A stretch of DNA of 64,000 nt from Symsagittifera roscoffensis (lineage: Eukaryota; Xenacoelomorpha; Acoela; Convolutidae): positions 2,230,001 through 2,294,000 of the forward strand of contig NC_087068.1 of the NCBI RefSeq assembly GCF_963678635.1, read 5' to 3'. Under the pieces are notes generated by a model. That model had not been told where the DNA came from and searched no databases. It saw nothing but the letters and a program-made list of their open reading frames with translations. Each line of letters opens with the position of its first letter. The first letter of the stretch is position 1. Of this stretch, positions 13,101 to 24,390 are shown piece by piece. The position numbers were made by a program, and so were the translations under genes.

Positions 13101-16100
13101 CTAGCTAGTTCTAGTAAGCTTTTAATTTATGGCGGCGATAATGTCAGGACGTGAGACTCGTAAGCCACAGGTCGGAGGTTCAATTTCGGCACATTAAACT
13201 TTTCTTTGGCATTTTTGTTGCATGGCATGAGCAATTTAATAGCAACTGTAGCTGTTTTATTGGTATCTAGAGTTTGTAATTTTTTAGGTGATTTTGGCGC
13301 AGAAGCGAGACTAATCGCCAGGTCGAAGATTCGGTTCCGATACCTAGCAAAAAATATATATTTTTCAAGGCTTAATTTTTTTTATTACTTGATTTTTGAC
13401 TTTTCTCTTGCAATTTTCTCGCTGGTGCTTGCAAAGTGCAGCTGAGCCTCTGGGTTTTAAAATGCTATAGTTAGATTGCGCAGCAGCCGGCTGTCGTTGT
13501 TTCAGTATGTTAAGTTTTTTTGGCAATACATCCAAATATGATGGTAAGTAAAGGCTTAAACTTAAAGCTTTTATCCATTGGTCTCAAAAACTACTGTACC
13601 GTTTGTTAGTTTTGCGATCAGCATTGTGTGTTATTACGTACATTCTTTTTTTCTGACCTAACTCGCAAATAAAAGTGTTCATTAAAATAGTAAATTTCAC
13701 TGTAGCATTGGAAATTGCATAGCATCTGTTTTCAGCTTTATTTGTTTTAGCTTTATTTTTTGCACAATATGAAAGTGTAGTCTTATGCTGTCGGCCTTAT
13801 GAGGTTCTATGTTTGGGTTAAAACTGCAAATCTGAAAAAGTTTGGTGATAAAAACTTTTTAGTTTTTTTTAAGTTTTTGAAAGAGAAAACCATGTTTGAT
13901 GGCCCCTGTCTATTTTTACGGTTGTCTTTTCTTGTGATTAACTTAATATGTTATAACGAACCTTTTTTTTCTAACCTAACTCGCAAACAATAGTGTTTAT
14001 TACTTCAAATTGTGTTTATTACTAATTAAAAGTATTCACGTCTTTATAAATTTCACTGTAGCATTGGAAATTGCATAGCATCCGTTCTCAGGTTTATTTG
14101 TGACTAAGTGTTTAATGGTACCTAATAAGCCTTTGGTACCTTTGCCTCTGGGTTTTAAGTTGCTGTAGTTAGATTGCACAGCATCCGGCTGTCGTTGTTT
14201 CAGTATGTGAGGTTGTTTTGGCAATATATCCAAATATGATGGTAAGTAAAGGCTTAAGGTTAAGAGCTTTTATCCATTGGTCTCAGAAACTACTGTTAAG
14301 TTTTTTACACTTGCGATCAGCATTGTGTATTATTACGTGCCTTCTTTTTTCTGACCTAACTGGCAATTAAAAGTGTTCATTTCACTGTAGCATTGGAAAT
14401 TGCATAGCATCTGTTCTCTGCTTTATTTGTCGTGGCTAGTGTTTGGTATCTATTAAACTTCCGTGGCTGAGTTGTTAGTGTGTGAGACTCTTAATCTCTA
14501 AGTCGCAGGTTCGAAGCTCAGAGTTAGCCGAATTTTTACTAATTTGAGGCTTATTTCTAATTTTTATTATTGAACTTTATAGCTGCTTTTTGTCATGTTC
14601 TCACCTCTGTATCAAAAAATGTTACCAATGGACAGGCCGACTGCCCTTGTGTGCCTGCATTATTTGCTTGTCTATTTTTATTTTACCCCACGTCATGAGG
14701 CCTTCCCCACGTTCTGATTTAGGATATTGTTTCCAGGTGTTTGTTAAGAACCCTTTTAATGACATGTTCTACTAGATTCTAATTGAAAGTTTCAGAAGTT
14801 GAGTTTTCTCGTTTCTTGGCATGTGCTGCAGCTACATAGTAGTCGCCAGGTGCATGGGTCATTTTCGTTGTAGCTTTTTCGGAAAAAGTCTGTATACTAG
14901 ACGAGGTTTTGTTTTGTGATATTGATCGAATACGGTGTCTTCTCTGAATATGGTAGTCGTTGAAGAGGTTGGTCAGAGTTCTGGCACGGATCCAGAAATT
15001 GCAATCGCATTTTATCAGTCTCATGCGACTAGCGGTACAGTTGCGAGTTCTTAGACTTCTTGTTTCTCCGTAATCAGATATTGAGAATTATTCGGTCCAA
15101 TTGATGTCGACTTTTCCGTTGATTATATTTTCACACGAAAAGTCATGACACTGAGAAAAGTCAAAATTGTGATTTTTTGACCGTTTTTTGAACTTTTTGA
15201 CGTTTCTCGAAAACTATCTTCCCTAATCTGAGATTTTGATTCAATTGAGAGTACGGATTGTGAGAGGCTCCTCTGTGTGAACGCCTACACCAAATTTTAC
15301 CAAAACAATTTACGCCCTCAGAAATGTCCATTTTGTGACTTTAAGTTAGTTTTATGTAACTTTTTGGTTTTTCTCAATTACTCTCCAAAACCTGGGATTA
15401 TTGCTTCAGTCGAAAGAACAAGGGACGTGTAAAGCCCCCTGTGTGAGCGGGTCAGCCTTTTTTTCTTCACTAGATGTAATGGTCCTCGGAAAAGTCAAGT
15501 TTATGATTTTTCGACCGTTTATTCAAGACTTTTTGATTTTTCTCGAAAACAACCCTCCCAAATCTGAGATTTTGATTTCAATCGAAATTACGAGTTAAAA
15601 GAGGCTCCTCTGTGTGAGTTGTCATGACCAAATTTGTAACAATAAAAGTTAAGCCCTCAGAAAAGTCGACTTTCCGACCTCTTGACTGTTTTTACGCTCG
15701 CGATTAGCAAGCGTTATCAAATCGGTTGTAAGACTTTAATAACTTGTTTATTAGAATCATTTGGTATCTTGGTTGATAATGAATTCAAATTTTGAAGCGT
15801 CTCAGGCGTCTTTAGACATGATGGAGAACGAATACGCTTTGGACGGCAAATGTCCTGCGTTCGAATCTGACCGAGACCTGTTTTTCTCGGCCTCAATGAT
15901 TTCAGCCTATTTTTTATCGGCTTACTCATCTAATTTTGGGTCATTCGAGGGAACCATAATTTGTATGCTTACCTCTTGGTCGCACAAAATGTTAAAGGTC
16001 TCAGAATAGACTTAACTTTTCATGGCATTTCTGAATGTGTTTTTGGTCGTGTTTTCCGCAAATAGGTCATCCTTCCAGTGGTTCTGACCACTTGCTTCCA

Positions 16101-17285
16101 GTTTTCTATGGTACTGTATTAGGTTGAGGCAGTTGCGATTAATGACAAAATTTGAGTTTTTCTAGAAGTAGTTGATGTGATACTTTGTCGATATCGCGAA
16201 CTCCTTTTCCAACCTAACTCGCATACAATTTTTGTTCAACAAAAGCGTTGCTCATTTTGAGTGTCTGTTGCCTGCCTGCGCACTTGTATTATTAGCATTT
16301 ATTTTAAACGCTTTTTTGTTGTCTGACGTTTGGAAGAAAGCAAGGGCTTAGTTCATTCGGCTCATGTTTAGATTCCCTCGCCTCTGGGTCGTTGGCCCAA
16401 ATCCTAGAGCGCCGAATTTTTCCGAAGTTCATTTGCTATTTTTCTTCAATTTCAAAGCTGTTTGTTGCCTTTTTCTGCTTGTTGGTGAAGTGCAGCTTGT
16501 CTGTGCGGAGAACTACTTTTATATTAGTAAATTCACGAGACAGCAATGCGGGTGCTTCAATGGCGTAGGCATGTGACTTCTCTTCTAAGACTCCGTGCTT
16601 CAAGACCCATAGCTAGCTATTTATGTTTAAACTTATTTCAGCGTTTTCGTACTTTTTAGACTAAAGCCCCTTTTGTCTAATTTTGCGAAATGGAGTTTCA
16701 CCTCTATGCTCAAAAGTGCAGCTTTGTATCTGCGTAAAAATTGTAAAAATGAGTAATGGAATTTTACAAAGGTAACATCCTATAAGCTTTCTTTGAGGTT
16801 TCTAAAGTTACGTGTAGGAAATATGCGCTTAAGTCTTAGTTCATTTGAACAATTAAAGCTCATTGAAATTTGATGTCTATCTTTTCAGGGCGCACATGAG
16901 AGAAGCAGTTGAAAAACTTGGAGGTCTGGATGCGGAAGTTGGGGAAAAGGGACAGTACTTCTCAGCTGGACAGAAACAACTGATCTGTCTCGCCCGCGCT
17001 CTCCTACTGGACACCAAGATACTCTGTCTGGACGAAGCAACTGCCAACGTCGACACCGAAACAGACTCCAAAATCCAGCAGACCATTCGAGAAGAGTTCC
17101 AAAACAGGACGGTGATCACCATTGCACATAGAATCAACACTATATTGCACTGCGGAAAGGTGATTGTGTTGAGTAAAGGTCAAGTTTGCGAAGAAGGTGC
17201 TCCCATGGACTTGATTGAGCAAGAAGACAGTCATTTTGCATTGCTGGTGGCGCAGTCTGGGACTAATACACACAACACCAGTTGA
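5745..17285 (+). CDS. ABCC10: ABC transporter, ABCC subfamily, ABCC10/MRP7-like (five coding exons)
   Basis: Full-length multidrug-resistance-protein type exporter, expected in plasma or endolysosomal membrane, moving amphipathic or conjugated substrates with ATP. Joined exons 5745-7163, 7419-9060, 10927-12123, 12431-12788 and 16889-17285 give an uninterrupted frame of 1,670 codons with matching phases (0,1,1,2). Order: TMD0 (about residues 90-240), TMD1, NBD1 with Walker A GKVGAGKT (795), signature LSGGQKAR (888) and Walker B VYLLDDP (908), TMD2, NBD2 with Walker A GRTGAGKS (1458), signature FSAGQKQL (1563) and Walker B ILCLDEA (1583). NBD1 has Asp where NBD2 has the catalytic Glu, the usual ABCC asymmetry. 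Closeness to ABCC10 rests on remembered motifs such as MQASKNSSDWWLTFW and DDDLPFMFNILL. Start: ATG at 5745, with an in-frame stop at 5694. An AATAAA near 17852 may end the transcript. Confidence 0.93.
7419..9060 (+). CDS. ABCC10: ABCC10 coding exon 2
   Basis: Begins after TTTTTAG with VNQCKLSKFSSGEIVNFMS, the conserved cytoplasmic loop after TMD1 helix 2, and carries the rest of TMD1 and all of NBD1. It ends GAACAAG|GTAAAA in phase 1. A poorly conserved stretch at about 8220-8320, just before the first NBD1 strand, is longer than in relatives and may hide a 54-nt intron (see findings). Confidence 0.92.
9582..10803 (+). mobile_element. Helitron-like non-autonomous element with internal tandem units (copy 1)
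   Basis: Lies inside ABCC10 intron 2 (9061-10926). The 5' end is a CTAT microsatellite followed by TCTATACTATATTTAAATGCG. The body is about six units of the shared 160-175-bp repeat. The 3' end has GCACCGTAGGTGC (a short palindrome), then about 10 nt, then CTAG followed by T. A hairpin close to a terminal CTAG and insertion before a T are marks of Helitrons. It has no open frame for Rep/helicase, so it is non-autonomous. Confidence 0.6.
10927..12123 (+). CDS. ABCC10: ABCC10 coding exon 3 (ends at a GC donor)
   Basis: Starts after TTTAAG; the split Gly codon joins to VGDVDLKLYVKYFEASGK, the conserved entry to TMD2. It encodes all of TMD2 and ends with RHWPNKG, the conserved Trp-Pro-x-x-Gly that leads into NBD2. 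The exon must stop at AAAG|GCAGGA (phase 1) to join GSIEFKDVTLRYG of the next exon. This is a GC donor. A GT donor at 12082 is also in phase but would delete the WP..G motif. Confidence 0.85.
12431..12788 (+). CDS. ABCC10: ABCC10 coding exon 4
   Basis: Begins after TTCCATTCCAG and encodes the first half of NBD2: SIEFKDVTLRYG, Walker A GRTGAGKS, and the Q-loop IIPQDPFLFTGT. It ends LWQALER with the Arg codon split, AG|G, at a good GTGAGA donor, phase 2. Confidence 0.92.
12930..13360 (+). repeat. Three tandem tRNA-like SINE heads
   Basis: tRNA-related modules at about 12945-13008, 13128-13193 and 13285-13350 share ACATGAGACTC/ACGTGAGACTC/AGCGAGACTAA followed by a B-box-like stretch, best at GGTCGGAGGTTCAATTTCGGC. 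Each is followed by a similar body (CATTTTTGCTGCATAGCATTGGCAATTTAATAGCAACTGTA type, in pieces). They look like head-to-tail copies or a multimeric SINE in ABCC10 intron 4. Confidence 0.6.
13620..14620 (+). repeat. Cluster of SINE bodies and one tRNA-Lys-like head
   Basis: At least three partial copies of the element at 3600-4130. 13758-13930 repeats 3608-3770 closely, the CCTAACTCGCAAA body recurs at about 13655, 13970 and 14355, and a tRNA-like module at 14459-14526 reads GTGAGACTCTTAATCTC then CAGGTTCGAAGCTC. The anticodon-arm match to tRNA-Lys(CUU) is the reason for the family assignment. Confidence 0.7.
15090..15680 (+). repeat. Tandem repeat of about 195 bp, three diverged units
   Basis: Units start near 15110, 15310 and 15480. 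Each carries GAAAAGTCAA..TGATTTTT(T)GACCG, TTTTTGA..TTTCTCGAAAAC, AATCTGAGATTTTGATT and GAGGCTCCTCTGTGTGAG blocks, and ends with a CCCTCAGAAA stretch. It lies in ABCC10 intron 4 and does not match the 160-175-bp unit of the Helitron-like arrays. Confidence 0.7.
15690..16020 (+). repeat. Dispersed repeat, family 2, second copy
   Basis: Diverged homologue of 1780-2150 with the same block order: GCTCGCGATTAGCAAGCG, a GTTCGAATCTGACCGAGACC B-box-like block, GGCTTACTCATCTAATTTTGG, and a CGCACAAAATGTTAAAGG tail. Confidence 0.6.
16889..17285 (+). CDS. ABCC10: ABCC10 coding exon 5 (terminal)
   Basis: Begins after CTTTTCAG and completes NBD2: AHMREAVEKLGGLD, signature FSAGQKQL, Walker B ILCLDEATANVD, and the H-loop in VITIAHRINTI. 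It stops at TGA 17283-17285. The signature has Ala where most ABCC proteins have Val or Leu (LSVGQ, LSLGQ), a mild substitution. Confidence 0.93.
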
Positions 17286-18800
17286 TTTTTAACTAACCAA
17301 GATAAGCAATCAGGGTTCAGTGTTGCAACCAAACATCACAATTATAGTCGCTAGATTAATGAGGCCACGTGTTAGCTTGTTTCTTATATCTTACCAAATA
17401 TATAGTCTATACGATACAATTTCTATAGTTGAACTGAAACGGTATCTTGCTCACTAAACTCTGCCCCCTCCCCCCCTTCCGTGCCTAAGTCCAAAATGGG
17501 GAAAGTTTTTTTATGCACAAGGTACAAAATTTACATATGTTTGAACCATTGAATTAGTCCTTTATAGGGATACCAAGGTGCCAGGGGGGTGTAGTTAACA
17601 AGATCCCTGAAACGAAAAAAAGATAAGATTTCATTAAAAGTTAAATCAACAAGAAGGATGATTTTTAATCAGAAAATTAAGAATTTTTTTCTTTAGATTC
17701 GTATGTGCAATTTTTTTTCAAGCAGTTCAACGTTCACGTTCTCTTCAGTCAAGGTGCTAATTGAGTAAAATCTTTTCTATTTAAGATTTAGCTGGTCTAA
17801 AATCAGCCAGTGCTAGAAAACCTTTCATTCATTCTGCGTGTATAGATAGGCAATAAATAATCTGTAGATGTTATATAAAAATCAAAATCCACATATTTTT
17901 GTATTCAACGAATTTTTGTGTGTTTGTAGGAGTTAATTTTGAATAGAGTATATGTGCTACAAAAAATTTAGGTCTTTGGGCTCGTCTGAACTTGTGCTAG
18001 AAAGTCGTGAATGCATCAGGTCTCCCTGTTTTTTTTTCACGTCTCCCTGATTGAGAGTAATGAACCTAGTGAAGACTTTTTGATAGGTCTTGGTGATTTT
18101 TTTTTGTTTTTTCAGGAAAAATCTTAAAATGCTCATGAGTACAGTTGTGCATTCATACATATTAATGCATTTATGAATGCTCTTAGGTATATATGCACTT
18201 TTTGAGTTCCATTGAAATTCATCTGTAAATAGCGCTCTCCAAATACGAACGTGGAAATGGCGCGAAAAAACGGGAACAATTTTAGTTTCGAAAGTGGAAA
18301 ATTGATTTCCAGCGGAATAAAAACTTTACCTGTTGATCCAGTTTTCTCAAGTTGGGTTTTTGTTATCAATAAAGCGCCAATCTTGAACTTTTCTAGAAAT
18401 TTAACGAGCGAAAATTTTTTTTCTTGGAAATTCGAAAGTTGATTACTCATTACTCTTTTCCAACTGTCTGTTGGCTATGTTTGAGTTCCTGTTAATAATT
18501 CAAATTGCAGTTTGTTTTTGCAGGTTAGATATATGTACATTGAATTCATCGTCTGAGCCCATGTATGTGTTAATAACCGCAAAATGTGAATATACTTTTT
18601 TGTATTTAATTTTAGTTGTTCAGCCGTTGAAGGAAAATGGTAAATAATTAAGTTCACCACGTCTAGACTTGGTCTGTATGAAAACTTTATAGGTAATTGA
18701 ACTTGGCTTGTCTGTCGGTCTAGACATCTTTAAGGTGAATGCTCGTCTAACCTAATATGGCTAGACAGACTGAAGTCTAGACAATGAACTGAATGAATAT
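17286..18800. other. ABCC10 3' UTR and intergenic DNA
   Basis: The likely 3' UTR contains a C-rich run near 17462-17480 and an AATAAA at about 17852. Beyond this the sequence is AT-rich, with no supportable gene. Several TCTAGAC words begin at about 18660. Confidence 0.45.
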
Positions 18801-18808
18801 TTGACCGT

Positions 18809-18856
18809 TTTAACCGGACAAGCGATTTGTCTAGACATATTGCTTGTCCGGTTAAA
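18809..18856. repeat. Perfect 15-bp inverted repeat (hairpin)
   Basis: TTTAACCGGACAAGC at 18809-18823 is the exact reverse complement of 18842-18856, with an 18-nt spacer that itself contains the palindrome GTCTAGAC. Related TCTAGAC words lie at about 18663, 18720 and 18775. It could be the end-to-end core of a small foldback element. Confidence 0.8.
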
Positions 18857-18859
18857 GTG

Positions 18860-21800
18860 CAAATAAGTTGGAGTTGAGTTTAAAACACGAAATGAGCAGT
18901 GAAGCTTATAGTCTAATGAAAGCTAAATACAGTAGGTATATATAAACACATCCGCTTTTTTGCTCTAAACCAACTCCCTACTTAATTTTGCCGTTGTAAT
19001 TTCTTTCGTTCAGTAAAATAAAATTGTCAATAAAATGCACCTGATTTGAAAATAACAAAATTAACAAATGTTTTCCGAGCAGAATATTTAATCAAAATTA
19101 TATTGTCTTATCTGTTTTCTTCTAAGCACCCGAAGATTTTAAAAGCGTTATAAGATAATCATGAAGAGAAAAAATTCTAATTTCACTACTAATGCAAGCA
19201 ATTCTACAATAATAATTTTATCACGTGAAGAAAAAGTTCTAGCAAAATTGGCTATGATGACATAGATGCAAAGTTTAAATCGGTACTGCGAAGTGATTTT
19301 CTTTGTTTACGTTCTGACGTCAAGTTTCTAAGTTGCATAAAAGTCGAAAGTTAATTATGAAAATCTCAAAATTGCAAGAAAACGCTTGCAAAAACTGTTT
19401 CGGAATGTTTTACACTGCCTAAGTTTTTCTCCTGGATCTATCTATGTTTTTTGGACTCAATTGTCATTCTTGTAGCCAAGTTTGATAGTGAAAGAAGAGT
19501 TGAAATATTAATTGAAACGATGTAATAAAAAATTTGTTAGATGATAATGCATAAAATATTAGTTGAAAACTTTAATGTCAGAAATTTTGGATCTCTTTGC
19601 CTAACATGGAAAACAAGCTGGTCAAATTTAAGCGGTTTATATTTCTGAGAACTAAAATTGTGTTGTCTAAGAGTCCGACCAAAAGCTGTTATCGTCTTAA
19701 TCGTCTCATTTGCCGGAAACAATTAGCACACTACACTCTGTGATTGGATTTTTCGAGGTGTGATTTGACTTTGCTTTAAAGTTAATTCAATTTCATTTGA
19801 TAAAAGGAATAAAAATGAAAAATTTCCCAAATGGCATAAATTTCATGCAACAGTTGAATTGAAAAAATCGAGAACAACTTTTCGTGAACAATGTGAGAAA
19901 ATTAGTCAAGTTGTCAATTCAAATGTTGATTGACTTTTGATCTTGAAAAAATTGTAGATTTTTTATCAAAAACGAAAAGTTTCGGAAGTGGATTTTAATT
20001 TTTAGAATTTCCAGCAGAATAAACAATAAGTCTGACTCAGTTTATTCTACTTGTGTTATTAGAAGAAAGTTTAGATGATTTTTGAATTTCAGTACCTAAA
20101 TACAAATTTTTTTTAGAAAAAAAAATTGCTGCACGTTTTTTAAAAGTTTTTTTTTGGTTAAAAAAAATCTGGTAGTGTGTGGTGAAATGGGTAGTGTTTA
20201 TTTAAAAGCTAATAAAGTTTCAGATTCAAACATGACAATGTGAAAGTGTCTCTAAATCAGAATAGAGACACCACATGAAAACTTCTCGAGACTATGACCA
20301 GTTTACTCTCCTAAATATGATTGGATTCCTGGCTCTGTCTTCTTAGATAAACCAGGTTTTGGAACTTTCTCACTGGAATCATTTGTTACCAGTTTACTAC
20401 AGAAGCGGAAACCAAATGAAGCTTCTTCGAAGATTTCAAAACTGGTCCAGAAGGCAGAGTTCTCGGCTCAATTGGGTAAAACGAGTGATTGTTTTTACGA
20501 ATTGACCGGTCAGTTCGGCCATTCTTGGAAGAATCCAGGGATTCGTTGCATCATTTTAGTCTGGGCATTAAGTCTAGCCACGGATCCGAGATGTCCGTTT
20601 GAATCACATCGGACAACTTTTTCGAACCAGTCTGTGTGAATTTCAACACAAAAGCGCTCTTTTTATTGATGCAATTTTGTTATTGTTCGAAAAGATGTCA
20701 CGTGGGATCTTCACTTTCGCAGCTGGGGATGAAAATATTGTTGAAATCAGCCTGCTGTTTGCGATGTGACGGCGGACAAGGCGGTCAACGATGTTCGAAT
20801 TGAAGCTGGAATTTGTTTCGGAATTTGATTCGACCTTCTGTTGACGAGAACCGGACCACACCTAATAACTTCGCAAATCGCTCCCTTTCAAAGTCCAGTT
20901 TTTGAAGTCTACCAAATCTCAAGTGAGCTGAAAGTGGGCTTCGAAAATTGGCAATGGGAGATGGACTTTACTGTTACTGGGTCACTCATGGCTAAAGCCC
21001 CCAGTCATTACTTCATTACTTTCTCTTTACTTTTACTTGGAGTTTTACCAACTTGATTTGCCTGCAGAACTGAACGGGTGGATCGGGATGACTCTAGATA
21101 CCCATTATTGCGACTCCTTGTTTTCTTATGTATGTGTTATAATTGATACTTATATCAAGAAAACTACTGAAACTAAGAATAAAAATAAAACCAAGCTGAA
21201 AATAAGTTTTTTTTCTTCCCGAGTTAAGCTTCCGAAAACATCAGGTCTTGTAGAAATAGTGAATAATTTAATGCATCTTGTTTTTCTATCTTAAGTTCAA
21301 CCTATTGGTTTTTCTGGAACTAAAAGCCAGTTCTACTCACCACGCGAGACCCTCTGTTTTTTCGTAACATCTGTGAAGTTCTCTTTGCTCGTGTTGTTTT
21401 GTCAGCTTAATTTAACAGCACGGACTTTCTTTTATTGATAATTGAGTAGTTGTAAGTATTTGGCAACTAAGATGTTTTTGATGTTCTAAAGTTGTGGTAT
21501 TTAATTTAGTTTGAAGTGCTGGAGCTGATTTTTTGTATATTGTGGATATTTCATTTATTTCACTTGTCTAAATATTTTTTGGCTATTCAGTTTCCTCTTC
21601 GTTAAGATAAAATTCTTCTGCGTATACGTTCTTTCTATCTGTATTAAGCGTGAATTAAACCAAGTGATTTTTCATTTAGGTCGGAGTGGTTCTCTACTTC
21701 GGCGTTTTGGCTTTGGTTTTGTTCTTAAAGTTCACTTCAAAATACTTAGCTAAACATGATACATCGCTTTCTCCAATAAGAATGTAGACATTGCGCAAAA

Positions 21801-21890
21801 ATTGTAGCTTGGCTCTAAGCTCCGAAAGTGGATTTTAAATTTCTGATTTTGGTCTTAGTTTCATTGAAAACCTGACAATAATAATAACAG
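18860..21890. other. Intergenic; possible decayed coding patch at 20.3-21.2 kb
   Basis: Mostly AT-rich with no gene seen. About 20270-21170 is less AT-rich and has protein-like fragments in shifting frames, including a C-terminal-looking GWIGMTLDTHYCDSLFSYVC near 21075-21135. Frequent stops and frameshifts argue against an active gene. The family could not be identified; the fragment faintly recalls the end of a C-type lectin domain, but this is weak. Confidence 0.3.
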
Positions 21891-21900
21891 TTTTTTGAAA

Positions 21901-24390
21901 TCTATCTATCTATTATTTAATTGGCGTTTCACGTGACACATGTTTAAGAAGTCCCTATGTTGACGTGTTTAAGAAGTACCTATTTTTGCATGTTTAAGTT
22001 TTTTCAACGTATTATTTTTTGCATATTTAACGAAAATATTTTGCACGTTTAAGCTATACCGTAGGTTAAAATGTTTAAGAAATTTCATTTGGCTCATGTT
22101 TAAGTCTGTTGGTATGTTAAAAAGCCGAAAAATTGCAAGATTTGAAATTTTTATATATACATACGTTCTATACATTTCTATATAGTGGGGTGCTGTTAAG
22201 TACCTTTAGGGGTTGCAAATCTGGCGTTCAAGTATGACAGCTCAAATCCTTATATTGTTCGAGATATGGCGCTTCTATGATTTTTTAATTTTTTTTTCAA
22301 AAAACCTAGAAAGAAAAAACCCAACCGAACTTGAATTTTGAACCCTATAGTGGGGGTGCTATCAGGGTATATTCAGGGGATGCAAATCTGGCGTCCAAGT
22401 ATGACTGCTCAAATCCTTTTTTTCGAGATATGGCGTTTTTATGTTTGTTTTAGTTTTTTTTTTTCAAAAAACTTAGATTTCAAAAAACTAACCGAACTTC
22501 ATTTTCTCAACCCTATAGTGAGGTGCTGTCAGAGTACATTCAGGAGTGGCAAATCTGGCGTCCAAGTATTACTGCTAAAATCTTTTTAGTTTTCGAGAAA
22601 TCGCGTTTTTTATTTTTTCTTTTTCAAAAAAATTTAGATTTGAAAAAAAAAATAGATACAAAAAACTAACCGAGCTTGAATTTCTCAACCTTATAGTGGG
22701 GTGCTGTCAGGGTATGTCCAGGAGTTGCAGATCTGGCGTCCAAGTGTGACTGCTCAAATTCTTTTGGTTTTCGAGAATTTGCGTTTTTTGTGATTTTTTA
22801 GTTTTTTTTCCAAAAAACTTAGATATTAAAAAACTAACCGAACTTGAATTTCACAACCCTATAGTTGGGTGTTATCAGGATATATTTAGGGTCTGCAAAT
22901 CTGGCGTCCAAGTATCACTGCTCAAATCCATTTGGTTTTTGAGAAATTGCGTTTTTTATGATTTTTTCATGTTTTTTTTTTTCAAAAAAAAGATAATAAA
23001 ACTGACCGAGCTTGATTTTCTCAATATTTGAGAATCCTTTTGGTTTTCTTGATATGGCGTTTTTTATGATTTTTTCATTTTTTTTCCTAAGAATTTAGAT
23101 GTAAAAAAACTTAGGTGTAAAAAAAATTAACCGAACCTCAATTTCTCAACCGTATAGTGAGGTGCTGTTAGGGTACATTCAGGGGTGGCAAATCTGGAGT
23201 CCAAGTATGACTGCTCAAATCTTTTTGGTTTTCGAGATATGGCGTTTTTTATATTTTTCTCATAATTTTAAGAAGAAGAAAATTAGATATAGAGAAACTT
23301 GGATGCGAAAAACTAGAACTTCAATTTCTCAACCCTATAGTGGGGTGCTGTCAGGTTATTTTCAGGAGTTGCAAATCTGGCGTTCAATTGTGACTGCTCA
23401 AATTCTTTTGGTTTTCGAGAAATTGCGTTTTTTGTGATTTTTTAGTTTTTTTTTCAAAAAACTTAGATATTAAAAAACTAACCGAACTTGAATTTCCCCA
23501 CCCTATAGTGGGGTGCTCTCAGGGTAAATTCAAGGGCTGCAAATCTGGCGTCCAAGTAGCTATGCTCAAATCCATTTGGTGTTCGAGAAATTGCGTTTTT
23601 TATGATTTTTTCATTTGTTTTTTCCAAAAAACTTAGATGTAAAAAAAATAAACCGAACCTCAATTTCTCAACCCTATAGTGGGGTGCTTTCCGGGTACCT
23701 TCAGGGGTTAAAAATCTGGAGTCCAAGTATGACTGCTCAATTTCTTTTTGGTTTTCGAGAAATGGCGTTTTTTATGATTTTTTTCATATTTTTTTTTCAA
23801 ACAAACTGAGATATTAAAAACTAGATAAAAAAACACTCCGAACTTCAATTTCTCATATTTATAGTGAGTTGCTGTCAGGGTACATTAAGGTGTGGCAAAT
23901 CTGGAGTCCACGAATGACTGCTCAAATCCTTTTGGTTTTCGAGATATGGCGTTTTTTATGATTTTTTCATGTTTTTTTTTTAAATAAGATATAAAAACTG
24001 ACCGAACTTGATTTTCTCAACCTTATAGTGGGTTGCTGCCAGGGTACATTCAGGCGTTGCAAATCTGGAATCCAAGTATGACTGCTCAAATCCTTTTGGT
24101 TTTCGAGATATGGCGGTTTTTATGATTTTTTCTTTTTTTTTTCCAAAAAAACTTATATATATATAAACTAACCGAGCTTGAGATTCTAAAACCCTATAAT
24201 GGGTTGCTATCGGGGAAAATCCAGGAGTTACAAATCTGCCGTCCAAGTATGACTGCTCAAGTTGTTTTGGTTTTCGAGATATGGCGTTTTTTATGATTTT
24301 TTTCATTCTTTTTCATTTTTTTTTTTTCAAAAAAAACTTAGATAAAAAACTAACCGAACTTGAATTTCTCACAGCTATAGTGGGTTGTCT
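21901..24390 (+). mobile_element. Helitron-like element head plus long tandem array (copy 2)
   Basis: Starts with a CTAT microsatellite and TTTAATTGGCGTTTCAC followed by GACACATGTTTAAGAAGTCC, a head shared with 28930. It is followed by about 13-14 units of 160-180 bp (starts near 22183, 22347, 22512, 22692, 22860, 23153, 23335, 23503, 23679, 23860, 24025, 24200, 24371). Each unit has CCCTATAGTGGGGTGCTGTC, GCAAATCTGGCGTCCAAGTA, TGACTGCTCAAATCCTTTT and CGAGATATGGCG blocks. No CTAG terminus is seen; the array breaks off near 24385. Confidence 0.65.

Noticed and set aside
22183-24380. Open frames of 60-108 codons across the array, both strands
   Set aside because: They follow the repeat period, have Lys/Phe-rich low-complexity sequence and no conserved start; they are by-products of the unit.
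22183-24380. CRISPR-like array
   Set aside because: Units are 160-180 bp, diverged throughout, with no short constant repeat and unique spacers; the DNA is animal nuclear.
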